A stretch of 64,000 nucleotides of DNA from Methylobacteriaceae bacterium (GTDB taxonomy: Bacteria > Pseudomonadota > Alphaproteobacteria > Rhizobiales > Beijerinckiaceae), in NCBI GenBank assembly GCA_020638195.1, contig JACKJC010000001.1:299001-363000 (forward strand), given 5' to 3'. Below the pieces are notes generated by a model, which ran no database searches, was not told the DNA's origin, and was given only the letters and a program-made list of their open reading frames with translations. Every line of letters begins with the position of its first letter. The first letter of the stretch is position 1. Positions 31,634 through 40,489 of the stretch are shown piece by piece. A program made the position numbers and the translations under genes.

Positions 31634-32431
31634 CTACCGAGCATCAAACGCCGTCGCGCCTTTCGCAGCGATGTAGGTGATCCGTCTGACGAGGCCGTTC
31701 CCCGACTCCATGCGGGAGAAGCCTGAGTACACGAATTTGAACCTCAGATTGCACGCCTTGCCATTGGATTTGCTGATCGTGTCACACCGATCCTCAATTC
31801 GCTGCTGAGCGGTAGCGGGCAGGATTCGCCGAACGTCAATGCGCGCGCCGCCGCCGATGCAGCGGAATTCGTCTTTGTCAGCATAGAAACAAGACATCCG
31901 CGTTTCGATTACACGGTCATCCCACTTGTGCGTCTCGGCCGCGAGGTCGGCCGCCGATACGAACTTTGCCGGCATTCCTGGGGTCGGCTCGAAGTCGGAA
32001 TTCACCGCCGCGGCCCGCTTTGCGTCCGCCCCATCTCCCGACACTTTAGCGAACTCAGCCATGATCGGTTCGACCGACTTGCAGAACAAAGTCTTGTCCT
32101 TCGCCACCATCGCTCGGAATTCGTTTGCCGCCTTCTCCACGTCCGACTCAGCATACTTCGAGCCTTCCATGGCAAGGGCCGCACGCATCTTTCCTGGCAG
32201 CGACTTGTCAGTGCTGCACGCCTCTGCGGAGACGATCGCGAGCGCCACGCCCTTTGCCGTACTTTCGGACGGCGTCGTCTGGGATAATGCGACGGTCGGC
32301 GCAATCAGCAGCGTGGCCGCCAGCGACACCGCAAAACTTACCAGCGGTCTTATACGCACGCCCGCGATGACAGTTACGCGCTTGACAGCCATGTCATTCG
32401 CGCTGGTCCCGCCCAAGAATTTGAATCTCAT
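31634..32431 (-). CDS. Exported hypothetical protein
   Basis: 265 aa; ATG at 32431 follows GGAGAGAG. A Sec signal peptide with a long charged N-region is seen: SFAVSLAATLLIAPTVALSQ, cleavage likely after ALS. The mature protein holds six cysteines (ACSTD, LFCKS, SCFYA, RCIGG, RCDTI, ACNLR), enough for disulfides in the periplasm. No family recognised. Located between terL and the cargo operons, it may be a morphon-like cargo gene of the element, e.g. a surface or secreted factor. Confidence 0.55.
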   Translation of the reverse strand: MRFKFLGGTSANDMAVKRVTVIAGVRIRPLVSFAVSLAATLLIAPTVALSQTTPSESTAKGVALAIVSAEACSTDKSLPGKMRAALAMEGSKYAESDVEKAANEFRAMVAKDKTLFCKSVEPIMAEFAKVSGDGADAKRAAAVNSDFEPTPGMPAKFVSAADLAAETHKWDDRVIETRMSCFYADKDEFRCIGGGARIDVRRILPATAQQRIEDRCDTISKSNGKACNLRFKFVYSGFSRMESGNGLVRRITYIAAKGATAFDAR

Positions 32432-32567
32432 TGGTCACTCTCTCCGAAATGGGGCAAGAAAAAACGCGCCGGAACCAAAAATCAACTATTAAGTTGCGAA
32501 TTTCATTGCGATTGATGCGGTGACAACCCGTGCGGATACTGTCACGAGCTCGCTGTCTTGCTCGCAT

Positions 32568-33872
32568 TCAGGACGACGCCGCCAGCCGCGCAATCCGCGC
32601 CCGCAGTTCCGCGTCCCGCTCCGCCTCGAAGGCCCGGCGCGTCGCGGCCGAGTCTGCGGACAGGACGCTGAACCGCACCTGGTTGATCAGATCCTCGGTC
32701 GCGTAACGGGCGGCGTCGATCGTGTGGTTTCGGGCGTCCTCGGGCTCGCCGAAGATCGGCTTCCCGGTGATCTTGTCGCGCTTCCACGAATGGTTCGCGA
32801 ATTCGTCGGCCGCCGCTGTGCACCGTGGGTGGATCACGACGTCCTTGCCCTGCAGGTACCGCAACCCGCTCTCGATCGAGCCGGGTCCCTTCGTCGCCTT
32901 GCGGATGCGAAAGCCGGCGCGGCCAATCGCGGCGATCAGGCGGGGGTCGTTGTCGGCGCGGATGAGACCGCTGCGGGACTCGCTGACCGTGTCGAGGAAG
33001 GTCGGCATGCGCGCCTCGCTGACGCCATGCGAGACGGCTTCCTCCGCGATGTAGAGCACATTGTTCGCGAGATCGTAGAGCTTCACGAAGGCGGTCGGGT
33101 CGGGCGAGAAGCCGAAATCGAGACCAAACAGCGGGCGCACGACCTCCGGAACGGTGATCTCGCCCAGGCGCCAGTTCGTGAACACCGCCGAACCTGAGGC
33201 GTCGCGATATTTGCCTTCCCATATGTGCTCGTAATCCGAGAGCGACCGGCGCCGATCGCGCTGCATGTCCTCGAACATTGGCGAGGCCTCGAAGGCGGGA
33301 TTGTCGCGCCAGCTGACGCGCCGGACCCACGCATTTGGCGGGACGTGCACCCCGCGAAATAGGTCGTTCACCGGATCGGTCTTGAAGCGCGGATTCCACA
33401 GAAACCAGATTTCCGACCCCGGCTTGCGGATGGTCGGAATGAGATATTCGAGGCTGAGCGCGCTGACGGTCTGCGCCTCCTCCACCAGACACACATCGAC
33501 GCCCTCGAGCGACTTGATGCTATCTGGGTTTCGGGCGAGGCCGAGGAAGAAGAAGCTCGCGCCCGTCCGGCGATGCACGATCAGCGCGTCCTGGATGATC
33601 CAGTCGTCGCGGATGTCGGCAGCATCGATGATTGCCACAATGAGGTGGCGAACCGATTGCGCCAGCGACACCTGAAACTCGCGGGCGCAGGCGACGCGGA
33701 TGCGGGCGACGTAGGACAGGGCAAGAAGCGCGACGATCGCCGAGAAGCTCTTGCCCGAGCCGCGGCCGCCGTACAGGGCCTTGAAGCGGATCGGCGCGAA
33801 CAACCCGGCGAAGGCATCGGACAGACTGGCGACAATCCGGGCCAGCCCGAACGGGAGAACGGGCTGCAACAC
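32568..33872 (-). CDS. Phage terminase large subunit
   Basis: 434 aa PBSX/XtmB-type TerL. The Walker A motif KALYGGRGSGKSFSAIV is at about residues 31-47, with a Walker B-like VDVCLVEEAQTVS near 126-136. The C-terminal nuclease region shows GLDFGFSPDPTAFV and NHTIDAARYATED, with acidic residues placed for metal binding. It packages DNA into a procapsid as an ATP-driven motor, so a head must come from somewhere. It lies downstream of terS with a 128-aa protein gene between them. Confidence 0.9.
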   Translation of the reverse strand: MLQPVLPFGLARIVASLSDAFAGLFAPIRFKALYGGRGSGKSFSAIVALLALSYVARIRVACAREFQVSLAQSVRHLIVAIIDAADIRDDWIIQDALIVHRRTGASFFFLGLARNPDSIKSLEGVDVCLVEEAQTVSALSLEYLIPTIRKPGSEIWFLWNPRFKTDPVNDLFRGVHVPPNAWVRRVSWRDNPAFEASPMFEDMQRDRRRSLSDYEHIWEGKYRDASGSAVFTNWRLGEITVPEVVRPLFGLDFGFSPDPTAFVKLYDLANNVLYIAEEAVSHGVSEARMPTFLDTVSESRSGLIRADNDPRLIAAIGRAGFRIRKATKGPGSIESGLRYLQGKDVVIHPRCTAAADEFANHSWKRDKITGKPIFGEPEDARNHTIDAARYATEDLINQVRFSVLSADSAATRRAFEAERDAELRARIARLAASS

Positions 33873-33880
33873 GGCGGCGC

Positions 33881-34267
33881 TTATCTCCAGCCGCGCAGTC
33901 GCGGGTCGCCGAAGGCAAGCATCGCGGCGCGCTCGTTGCGCTGAGCCTCGGTCATCCGCCGCCGGCGCCAGCGCGCGAGCTGCCGGGGCGAGAGGTCGAG
34001 CGGTTCTGCGTCCTGCGCACTGTCGGGTTCGCCCGGCGCGGGCGCCCGGCGCGGCGCACTGGCGACGACGGGGCGCACGACCTCTCCAGAAGGCGGCGCA
34101 GGCGCGGCGAGCGCCCTGCGCAGAGCGTCACCGTGCCGCTTAATCGCAGCGAGCAGCTCGGCGCCCGGTGGGCGATCGGCGTCGACCTCGATCGAGAGCC
34201 GCTCGCCATCGAGCTGCAGGCGCACCCCGGCCTTTTCCATTCCCTCGATTGTTTCCAGCAAATTCAT
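33881..34267 (-). CDS. TubC_N-like small phage protein between the terminase subunits
   Basis: 128 aa from the ATG at 34267, preceded by GAGG; a GTG four codons earlier exists. The first 55 residues (MNLLETIEGMEKAGVRLQLD...LLAAIKRHGDALRRAL) resemble the TubC_N-type docking fold seen in many phage and plasmid proteins. The C-terminal part is basic (ARWRRRRMTEAQRNERAA). It sits between terS and terL, gaps of 8 nt each side, suggesting a role in terminase assembly or DNA recognition; this is inference from position. Confidence 0.55.
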   Translation of the reverse strand: MNLLETIEGMEKAGVRLQLDGERLSIEVDADRPPGAELLAAIKRHGDALRRALAAPAPPSGEVVRPVVASAPRRAPAPGEPDSAQDAEPLDLSPRQLARWRRRRMTEAQRNERAAMLAFGDPRLRGWR

Positions 34268-34275
34268 CGAACGCC

Positions 34276-35001
34276 TCACAACGGGATGACGAGTTTGCCC
34301 TTTTCGATACGCGAGCCCGCCGGCAGCGCCGTCTGGTCAGGTTCGGGCTCGGCCGGAGGCGCATCGGCGACCGCGCCGCCCTGCTCCTCTGGCTTCGGCC
34401 GGCCGCCCGGCGCCAATGCCCGACCGGCAGCGAACAGCGCGCCGACTCTGTCGTAGACGTCGACCAGGCCGATCGGGAATTGATTTTCGGCCTCGGTTTT
34501 GATCGGCGGGGCGTCGGCGTCGCCGCCGTGGCGCAGGAACAGCCGATCGGAATACTTGCGCGGATTCATGCGCTGGATTGTCCATTGCCGCGCCTCGATG
34601 CGCAGCTTCGCGCGTCGGATCTGATCTGCCGTCTTCAGCTTCGGATCGTCGGCGATGGCAAGGATTTCCTCGAAATGCGCGTCGGCGCGCGCTTCGACGG
34701 CGCGCTCGTACATTTCCGCGGCGAGCGCATTTTCAGCGACGAAGCGAAGGAACGTCGATTTCGCTGGCATGCCCGGCGCCCGGCAAACCGAGCGTAGCGA
34801 CTGACCATCGGCCATCCTGTCGCACGCACGCCCGCAAAGCTCGATTGTCATCTCGGGACGCGCGCGGCGATGGCAGCCTGCGGCGGTCGCTGAGGCCCGC
34901 TTGCTCGTTTTGGCTGGGGGAGTAGCGGTCGGCGGCTTGTTGCGTCCGTGCGCCCCTGAGCCGCTGCGACGCGAGCCCTTCGAGTTCGAGAGGTTGCTCA
35001 T
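34276..35001 (-). CDS. Phage terminase small subunit
   Basis: 241 aa. A basic, disordered N-terminus (GSRRSGSGAHGRNK) leads into a helix-turn-helix-type DNA-binding region at about residues 48-90 (MTIELCGRACDRMADGQSLR, then VCRAPGMPAKSTFLRFVAEN). The helical core follows (EMYERAVEARADAHFEEILA), and the C-terminal third is Pro/Glu-rich. TerS recognises the packaging site of the DNA to be encapsidated. In a satellite this protein often determines which genome is packaged. Confidence 0.8.
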   Translation of the reverse strand: MSNLSNSKGSRRSGSGAHGRNKPPTATPPAKTSKRASATAAGCHRRARPEMTIELCGRACDRMADGQSLRSVCRAPGMPAKSTFLRFVAENALAAEMYERAVEARADAHFEEILAIADDPKLKTADQIRRAKLRIEARQWTIQRMNPRKYSDRLFLRHGGDADAPPIKTEAENQFPIGLVDVYDRVGALFAAGRALAPGGRPKPEEQGGAVADAPPAEPEPDQTALPAGSRIEKGKLVIPL

Positions 35002-35061
35002 CCAGTCCTCAAGGTGAAAAAGGCCCCGACTGAGCGCCGGGGCCGCCTGCGGTGTGGGGAA

Positions 35062-35472
35062 TTACCCAAACGCGGAAACTGCCTCATCCAACGCGCGACG
35101 TTTTGCTGCGTGAGCTTCTTCGTCGAGCCGATCCGACATCCGGCCGATCCGCGGCTTGGCTTCGCGGACGATCTTCTCGGCGAGCGCGAGATCGATCGGG
35201 CCATGAGAGCCGCCCCGATTCTTCACGCTGGCGACGAACCTCGCGAGATGCTCGCGCTCCGCCGGCGTGAACTGCAGGCCCTCGCAAAAGGCGCGCAGTT
35301 CGATCATCGACACGCCCGCCTGGTATTCGCCGCCGCCTCGCCCTCGAACCTCGGAGACATGCTTCGCGAAATCCGCGAAGGCTGACACGACTTGCCGATC
35401 CGACATCGAGAGGTCCGATGTCATCGTGAAGGACGCCGGCTCGGCGCGCTCGCTGGTCTCATTTGCGAACAT
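35062..35472 (-). CDS. Hypothetical phage protein
   Basis: 136 aa. ATG at 35472, preceded by AAAGGAAAA. A helical, charged protein containing a glycine turn (EVRGRGGGEYQAGVSMIELR) and FVASVKNRGGSHGPIDLALA. The same GGSHGPI/GGSHAAI motif recurs in the upstream 107-aa protein, so the two are likely related small proteins. No family recognised. Confidence 0.55.
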   Translation of the reverse strand: MFANETSERAEPASFTMTSDLSMSDRQVVSAFADFAKHVSEVRGRGGGEYQAGVSMIELRAFCEGLQFTPAEREHLARFVASVKNRGGSHGPIDLALAEKIVREAKPRIGRMSDRLDEEAHAAKRRALDEAVSAFG

Positions 35473-35497
35473 TAGATTTTCCTTTCGTTTGGGAGGG

Positions 35498-35821
35498 TCA
35501 GACGGGTTCTGCCGCGCTCGACCGGCGCAAGGCATCGAGGAGCGCTGCTCCGGTCTCGGCCGGAATCGCGGCATGCGATCCGCCGCGCTGTCGGGCGTTG
35601 TCGAGAGCGCCGGCGATGGCGTCGCGATCGCCGCTCAGCAGCTCCACGTCGGCGAGCGCGTCCATCAGGATCTGCAAGTCGGCTGCGCGGACGGCAACGT
35701 TCTCGAGTCCGCGTTTCGTCGCATCGCGCACGTCCGTCTCGACGCTCTTCATTGCTTCTGCGAGCCCGTTCTCGGACGGAAGCGGGAACGGCCGCAGTTC
35801 GGAGTTGGGAGCTGGATTCAT
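35498..35821 (-). CDS. Hypothetical phage protein
   Basis: 107 aa; ATG at 35821 after GAGG. Helical (GLAEAMKSVETDVRDATKRG, LQILMDALADVELLSGDRD) with the GGSHAAIPAETGAALL segment that resembles the downstream 136-aa protein. Function unknown. It is packed between the 165-aa and 136-aa genes in the same minus-strand run. Confidence 0.5.
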   Translation of the reverse strand: MNPAPNSELRPFPLPSENGLAEAMKSVETDVRDATKRGLENVAVRAADLQILMDALADVELLSGDRDAIAGALDNARQRGGSHAAIPAETGAALLDALRRSSAAEPV

Positions 35822-35885
35822 GGTCACCTCGTCTGGCGCGCCTTGATGATGCTGAGCGAGGGCGCGCGGACCTCGCGAAAGTCGG

Positions 35886-36383
35886 TCAGTGTCGCGTTCG
35901 GTCGACCCGCGCGAGCGTCGGCGGTAGGTTCCGCGCCGGCGCCAGCTGAATGAACCGAGCGGCAGGGCAATGCGGCTTCATCGCCTCAAGACAGACCGCG
36001 AGAAAGGCTGTCAGGTCGGTCGGGTTCGTCGCCATCACCGGCGCGCGGAGCATGTAGGCCGTCCGCACGGCGTGGCTGATCTCCAAAAACGACCAGGTTG
36101 CAGGGTCGGACGATCCGGCGAGTTGGACTCCGAGAGCCTCGCTCACACATCGGACGTGCTCGACGCTGAAGACGGGCGCGGCGACTCCAGCGTATCCGCT
36201 CTCGATCGCACTGCGTGTCATCCCTGCCAGGACGCGGAGATGAGAGGCGCTGGCCCTGAGCCTCGCGCCCCGCTGCTCACTGGCAAGGATCGCCTTCGTC
36301 TCATCGACATTGGGCAACTCGCGCCATTCGAGCTCGGGAGGGAATTCGTCGAGCGGATAGCTGGTGTCTTCGTCTTGGTTCAT
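35886..36383 (-). CDS. Hypothetical phage protein
   Basis: 165 aa; the ATG at 36383 begins MNQDEDTSYPLDEFPPELEW. It follows the tape-measure gene by 8 nt. Acidic N-terminus and a helical middle (SEALGVQLAGSSDPATWSFL). The position directly after a tape-measure gene is where tail-assembly chaperones or distal-tail proteins often lie, but nothing in the sequence decides this. Confidence 0.5.
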   Translation of the reverse strand: MNQDEDTSYPLDEFPPELEWRELPNVDETKAILASEQRGARLRASASHLRVLAGMTRSAIESGYAGVAAPVFSVEHVRCVSEALGVQLAGSSDPATWSFLEISHAVRTAYMLRAPVMATNPTDLTAFLAVCLEAMKPHCPAARFIQLAPARNLPPTLARVDRTRH

Positions 36384-36391
36384 GACCTCAC

Positions 36392-39025
36392 CTATTGGCG
36401 TTGCGGGGTGGCGGACCCGGTCGACGGCCTCGACGGTGAGCCCTGCACCGTCACCTGAACGTTCCTGACGGCGGCGCCGATGGTCGCGGCCGCCCTGGCA
36501 CCTCCGGACACGATCGCCTTCTCCATCGCTGCGCCGGCAGTCGTGCCCGATTGCGCGACCTTCTCTGCGCCCGCCGCCATCGAGCTTTCGACGCTCTTGC
36601 CGGCTTGCTCGACCTTTCCGACCGTGCTGCCGAACGTCGACGCGGCCGACTGGATTTTCACCGCCACACCGTTGAAGTCGGCCTCGGCCTTGGCGAGCTG
36701 TTGCGGCAGATCGCCCAGCACGGCTTTGCGCTCGCCCTCGCCAGCGCCGGGGATCGACGCCTCGCGCTTCTGGATTTCGGCCTTGAACCCGTCGACCTTG
36801 GCTTTCAGCTCGTTGATGTCGGCGCCGATCTCTGGCCCGCGCTCGCGCGCCCGGCGTTCTGTCTCGCGGCGGGCGGCTTCCTGCTGCTGCGCGATCCATT
36901 TTGCGGAGCCGGGCGCGTCGCTGTCCGATTTTTTCTCGCCGTCGCCATTGCGGATCGCCACCAGTTCCTCGTTGGCTTTCAGGATGCGCTCGGCAATCTC
37001 GGCCTGCTTGCGCTGCTGTTCGGAGACGTCCTTGCCCGAAGCGATGCGCGTCTCGATCACGCGCGACAGCGTTGCGAGCTGCTGGTTCAGCTTCACAATC
37101 TCGGCCGTTTTGGCGTTGGCTTCCTTGCTCTCGCCGCCGCCCAGCCCCTTGTACGTCATCCATGCGGTCGCCGCCGCCGCCGCGCCGATCCCGGCCGCGC
37201 GCGCGACCATCCCCAGGCCGCCGCCGACAGAAGCGCCGACGCCCTTGCCGAGGAGGCCGCCGCCTTGCACCGCCGTGTTGCCGTTCACGGCGATCGTGTT
37301 CGCGACGACCGCCGCCGTCAGCGCCGATTGCGTCGGATTGTTGGCAATCGCCGTTCCGACCGCGCCGGCGATGGTGACGGCGAGCGCGCCTGCGCCGGCC
37401 GCCTTCTGACTGTTGCCGGTCGGGTCCGCAATGATGCTGTTAACGCCACGCGTGAGCGCCCGGGTGACATCGCGAAAGGTTTGGCCGAGCTTAGAGTTGT
37501 CGAGTTCCGTGCCTGCGTTCTTGAGTGAATTCTTGAACTGGTCGACGGCCGCCGTTGTCGACCTGGTCGCGGCGGTCTCGGCGTCCTGCTGGCTCATGCG
37601 AATGTGGGCTGTCGCCTCGATCTGCCGCTGCGCTTCGTAATTGCGGTTGATAGCCGACGACAGCATGCGATTGGCGTTGGTGCCGATCTTGAGCGAGTCG
37701 ACATATTTCTTGACGTCGCCGGCGTCGCGTTCGTCCAGCCCCTTGGCGCGCATCCGTTCGATCGCGTGGTCCGCGAGCGCCTGAAACGGATCCTCCGCAT
37801 AGCGCTTTTCGTGAACAAAATGCGCCCGTCCGCCTGTCTCGGTGACAAATCCTTCTTCGCGCATCCGAGCAAGGGCGGCCTTCGAAGCCCCCAGGCCCTT
37901 GATGCCAGACATCAGACGATTGAGTGCCGACAGTCCGGTGCCGACAGGCGCGCCGCCAATGTCGGCGGCGAGCAGCAGGCCGCGCTGCAACCCCTCGGTC
38001 GTCATAGTCTGCGCATGGCCGCCCGACTTCGCCATATACTGGCGGAAGTCTTCGGGTCGAAGGTTCTTGCCTTCGACCGCCTGCACCGCTTGATAGGCCT
38101 TGAAATATTTCTCGACCTGCGAGGTGTCGACGTGGCCGCTGGCGTCGGGCTTCAACGTGCCTTTGAGGTCGAGAGCCTTGAACACGCGCATCGCGCCGTC
38201 CTCGACCTCTTTCGCGTTGCCGCCGCGCGCCACAGCGAGCGCCTTCTGCTGCTCGAGCAGCTCGACCAGCTTCTTCTGCACCTCCGGTTCATGTGCGGCG
38301 AATGAGGTCACCTCGGCAAAGTGCCGGGTGACGGCGCCGATCGACGAGCCGTATTTCTTGGCGAATTCAACTGCCGCCTCGCGCGCGCCGGCGACGTTCT
38401 GATTGCCGGATTGGCGTAACTGCTCGCGCGCGGCCGAGCCTTCCTTCGCGCCTTCGACAACCACATGCGCGGCATGAATGACGACACCGGCCCCTGCCGT
38501 GATCGCCAGCATCTTGCCGAGCCCCATTTCACCACCGAGGCCGAGCCCTACGCCGGTGCCGGGGACATGAAGATAGCCGTGCGGGTGAATTCCGCCTTTG
38601 CGTCGACCGGCGCCTACCGCTGCGAGTGCGCTCCCGCGCTGCTGGCGCGTACTCGGGCCTGCGACTTTCGCTGCCTGGGCGGCGGCCGTCTGTGCCTGCA
38701 GCTGGCGGGTGATCTGCCCGGAGATCGTCAGGAAGCGCTGGCCTTTCGTAGCGGCCGAAGCGAATGACGTGCCTAGCTTGTCCATTGCGGCGGTCGCCGG
38801 CCGAGTGGCAGCGCTCAACCGCTTCAAAGCTTGCGCTTGCCCCATGAAGGCCGCATTGCCAGCGCCCAGCGCCAGCTGCTTTTGGGCGGCAGAGACGCGC
38901 CCGATCTGGCTCTGCATAGAGCGAGCAGTTGATGCAAATTTCTTTAGGTTGCGCTCGATCTTCGCGAGCTGGGCGGACGTCTGGTCGCGGATGACGAGAG
39001 TTGCCGATTCTACGAAACCGGTCAT
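36392..39025 (-). CDS. Phage tail tape-measure protein
   Basis: 877 aa. ATG at 39025 follows GGGAGGG. Long helical coiled-coil N-terminus (LAKIERNLKKFASTARSMQS), then hydrophobic stretches typical of tape-measure proteins (MLAITAGAGVVIHAAHVVV, AAGAGALAVTIAGAVGTAIA, RAAGIGAAAAATAWMTY) and a long charged coiled coil (about 640-860). Tape-measure proteins set tail length and later help DNA entry. About 880 aa would correspond to a tail of the order of 130 nm using the usual rule of thumb of 1.5 A per residue. No other tail gene is seen. Confidence 0.8.
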   Translation of the reverse strand: MTGFVESATLVIRDQTSAQLAKIERNLKKFASTARSMQSQIGRVSAAQKQLALGAGNAAFMGQAQALKRLSAATRPATAAMDKLGTSFASAATKGQRFLTISGQITRQLQAQTAAAQAAKVAGPSTRQQRGSALAAVGAGRRKGGIHPHGYLHVPGTGVGLGLGGEMGLGKMLAITAGAGVVIHAAHVVVEGAKEGSAAREQLRQSGNQNVAGAREAAVEFAKKYGSSIGAVTRHFAEVTSFAAHEPEVQKKLVELLEQQKALAVARGGNAKEVEDGAMRVFKALDLKGTLKPDASGHVDTSQVEKYFKAYQAVQAVEGKNLRPEDFRQYMAKSGGHAQTMTTEGLQRGLLLAADIGGAPVGTGLSALNRLMSGIKGLGASKAALARMREEGFVTETGGRAHFVHEKRYAEDPFQALADHAIERMRAKGLDERDAGDVKKYVDSLKIGTNANRMLSSAINRNYEAQRQIEATAHIRMSQQDAETAATRSTTAAVDQFKNSLKNAGTELDNSKLGQTFRDVTRALTRGVNSIIADPTGNSQKAAGAGALAVTIAGAVGTAIANNPTQSALTAAVVANTIAVNGNTAVQGGGLLGKGVGASVGGGLGMVARAAGIGAAAAATAWMTYKGLGGGESKEANAKTAEIVKLNQQLATLSRVIETRIASGKDVSEQQRKQAEIAERILKANEELVAIRNGDGEKKSDSDAPGSAKWIAQQQEAARRETERRARERGPEIGADINELKAKVDGFKAEIQKREASIPGAGEGERKAVLGDLPQQLAKAEADFNGVAVKIQSAASTFGSTVGKVEQAGKSVESSMAAGAEKVAQSGTTAGAAMEKAIVSGGARAAATIGAAVRNVQVTVQGSPSRPSTGSATPQRQ

Positions 39026-39126
39026 GGCGCGAGCCCTCCCTTGAGGGTTTCGATTCGCGCATCGTCGCCCTTCGCGGTGGGCGGGGTGAATATGACGATG
39101 GGTGAGAGAGAGGGCAAGGCGCTCAT
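39022..39126 (-). CDS. Small 34-aa ORF coupled to its neighbours on both sides
   Basis: 34 aa (MSALPSLSPIVIFTPPTAKG and so on to GGLAP). Its ATG overlaps the stop of the upstream 110-aa gene as ATGA (39123-39126), and its stop overlaps the tape-measure start as ATGA (39022-39025). The double overlap suggests a real translationally coupled small gene, e.g. a tail-assembly frameshift partner or leader peptide. It is too short for a family assignment. Confidence 0.45.
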   Translation of the reverse strand: MSALPSLSPIVIFTPPTAKGDDARIETLKGGLAP

Positions 39127-39455
39127 GCTCGACCGCCTGCGCCGGCGTTGGCGGCGATTAGCGCGGAGAGCCGTTCCCTGAAAGCCGCCGTCGCTGCCGC
39201 GATACACGCGGCAAACGGCTCAGGCTCGACCCCCATCATTGAGGTCTCCATCGCACCAATCATTCTGCCCTCGCCGAACGATGCGGCCAGCGCCCACGCA
39301 TCGTCGCGGCTCCGACCGTGCGGGAGTTCTGCAGCATCCAGTTCCATGCTCTCCGCAAACGTCCGATCGGCGTGAATGGCCGCAGCGCTGATTAGCCCTC
39401 GCATCGCTTCCTTGAAGTCGGCGACAACGGCCGCGCGGTCGAGTTCGACGTTCAT
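39123..39455 (-). CDS. Hypothetical phage protein
   Basis: 110 aa, beginning MNVELDRAAVVADFKEAMRG at 39455, coupled to the upstream 345-aa gene by an ATGA overlap. Mostly helical with a hydrophobic Met/Ala stretch (MIGAMETSMMGVEPEPFAAC). No family recognised. It immediately precedes the 34-aa ORF and the tape-measure gene. Confidence 0.55.
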   Translation of the reverse strand: MNVELDRAAVVADFKEAMRGLISAAAIHADRTFAESMELDAAELPHGRSRDDAWALAASFGEGRMIGAMETSMMGVEPEPFAACIAAATAAFRERLSALIAANAGAGGRA

Positions 39456-40489
39456 TTTCTAACGGCCTCCTGAGCTGTCCCGGGATCCGCCTTCGGGCGC
39501 GACCGCGCCGCGGCCAGGGCAGCGGCTGCGTCTCGCATCGCCTGCTCTTGGCGTCGCCACCTCGCGCCAGCGATTCGGAGCTCAGCCATGCGCTGCTCCT
39601 GGGCTGCGAGGCGCGCTCGCTCTCGCCGCGCCGGCTCCTCGGCCACGCGCTCCTCTTCCCGCCGCTGAGCCTCGGCCCAGGCCAGGTCGATCTGTTCGAC
39701 ACGCTCGCGCAGCGCTTCGAGGCGGGACGCAAATTCCTGCAGTTGCGGCACTGCTCGGCCCAGCCCTTCAAACTGCCGCTGGCGGGTAAGCATGGCGTTT
39801 AGCAGCTCGTCCACCCGAGGATTCCCGTACCGCCGCTGGTCACTGATCACGGCGTCGTGGCAGGCGAGCGCCACCGCGCCGCAGCACACGCCCTCGGCCT
39901 GCGCCTCGAAGGTCACGGCGGTGAGAAACGCACTCCCGATGGCGCGTTGCTGACCGAGCGATCCAATAAGGGTTTCCAGCTCGTCGCCGATGAACTCTGC
40001 CCCCGGTTTTGCGAGCGCCTGAGCCACCAGCTCTGCGGCCGGTTGGAGCATCGGCGCTGCACGCTCCAGTTCGTCGATCAAGGCGGTCCAGAAGGTGCGA
40101 GCCTGCGCACGGGATTGAGCAAGCCCCTCCGGGGTCGCGATCGGGCTGAGGAGCACGCTTGTGCTTGCGCCCCTGCTCTCGAAGCGGATCAGCTCGCCAG
40201 CAAGACATTCCCATCGACCGATCGGCGCGGCAGTCTGCAAGGCTCGGGACGAGATTTGCATGGCAAGTTCCGAATCCCGATCGTACTCGATCGCGATTTT
40301 CACGAGACGTGCCCACCGCAATCGGGAGCCGTAATTCGGATCGTCGCCAACCTTTGATGGCGGTGGCGGCGCGGCGGCCGGCACGATCGCTGAGCTCGCG
40401 AGGACTGCCGGAGTAGGAGCCGAGGGGTAGGTGAGCGAGCGCTCCGCTTCTCGGCGCGCCGTCGGGATCGGAAGACGCTGAAAGCTCAT
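39452..40489 (-). CDS. Hypothetical phage protein with coiled-coil C-terminus
   Basis: 345 aa. ATG at 40489 overlaps the stop of the initiator-like gene (ATGA). N-terminal third is Pro/Ala-rich and probably disordered (SSAIVPAAAPPPPSKVGDDP), the middle is helical, and the last 120 residues form a strongly charged coiled coil (RREEERVAEEPARRERARLA). No enzymatic motif seen. It may be a scaffold or tail-chaperone-like protein; the coupling to both neighbours suggests a shared complex or transcript. Confidence 0.55.
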   Translation of the reverse strand: MSFQRLPIPTARREAERSLTYPSAPTPAVLASSAIVPAAAPPPPSKVGDDPNYGSRLRWARLVKIAIEYDRDSELAMQISSRALQTAAPIGRWECLAGELIRFESRGASTSVLLSPIATPEGLAQSRAQARTFWTALIDELERAAPMLQPAAELVAQALAKPGAEFIGDELETLIGSLGQQRAIGSAFLTAVTFEAQAEGVCCGAVALACHDAVISDQRRYGNPRVDELLNAMLTRQRQFEGLGRAVPQLQEFASRLEALRERVEQIDLAWAEAQRREEERVAEEPARRERARLAAQEQRMAELRIAGARWRRQEQAMRDAAAALAAARSRPKADPGTAQEAVRK

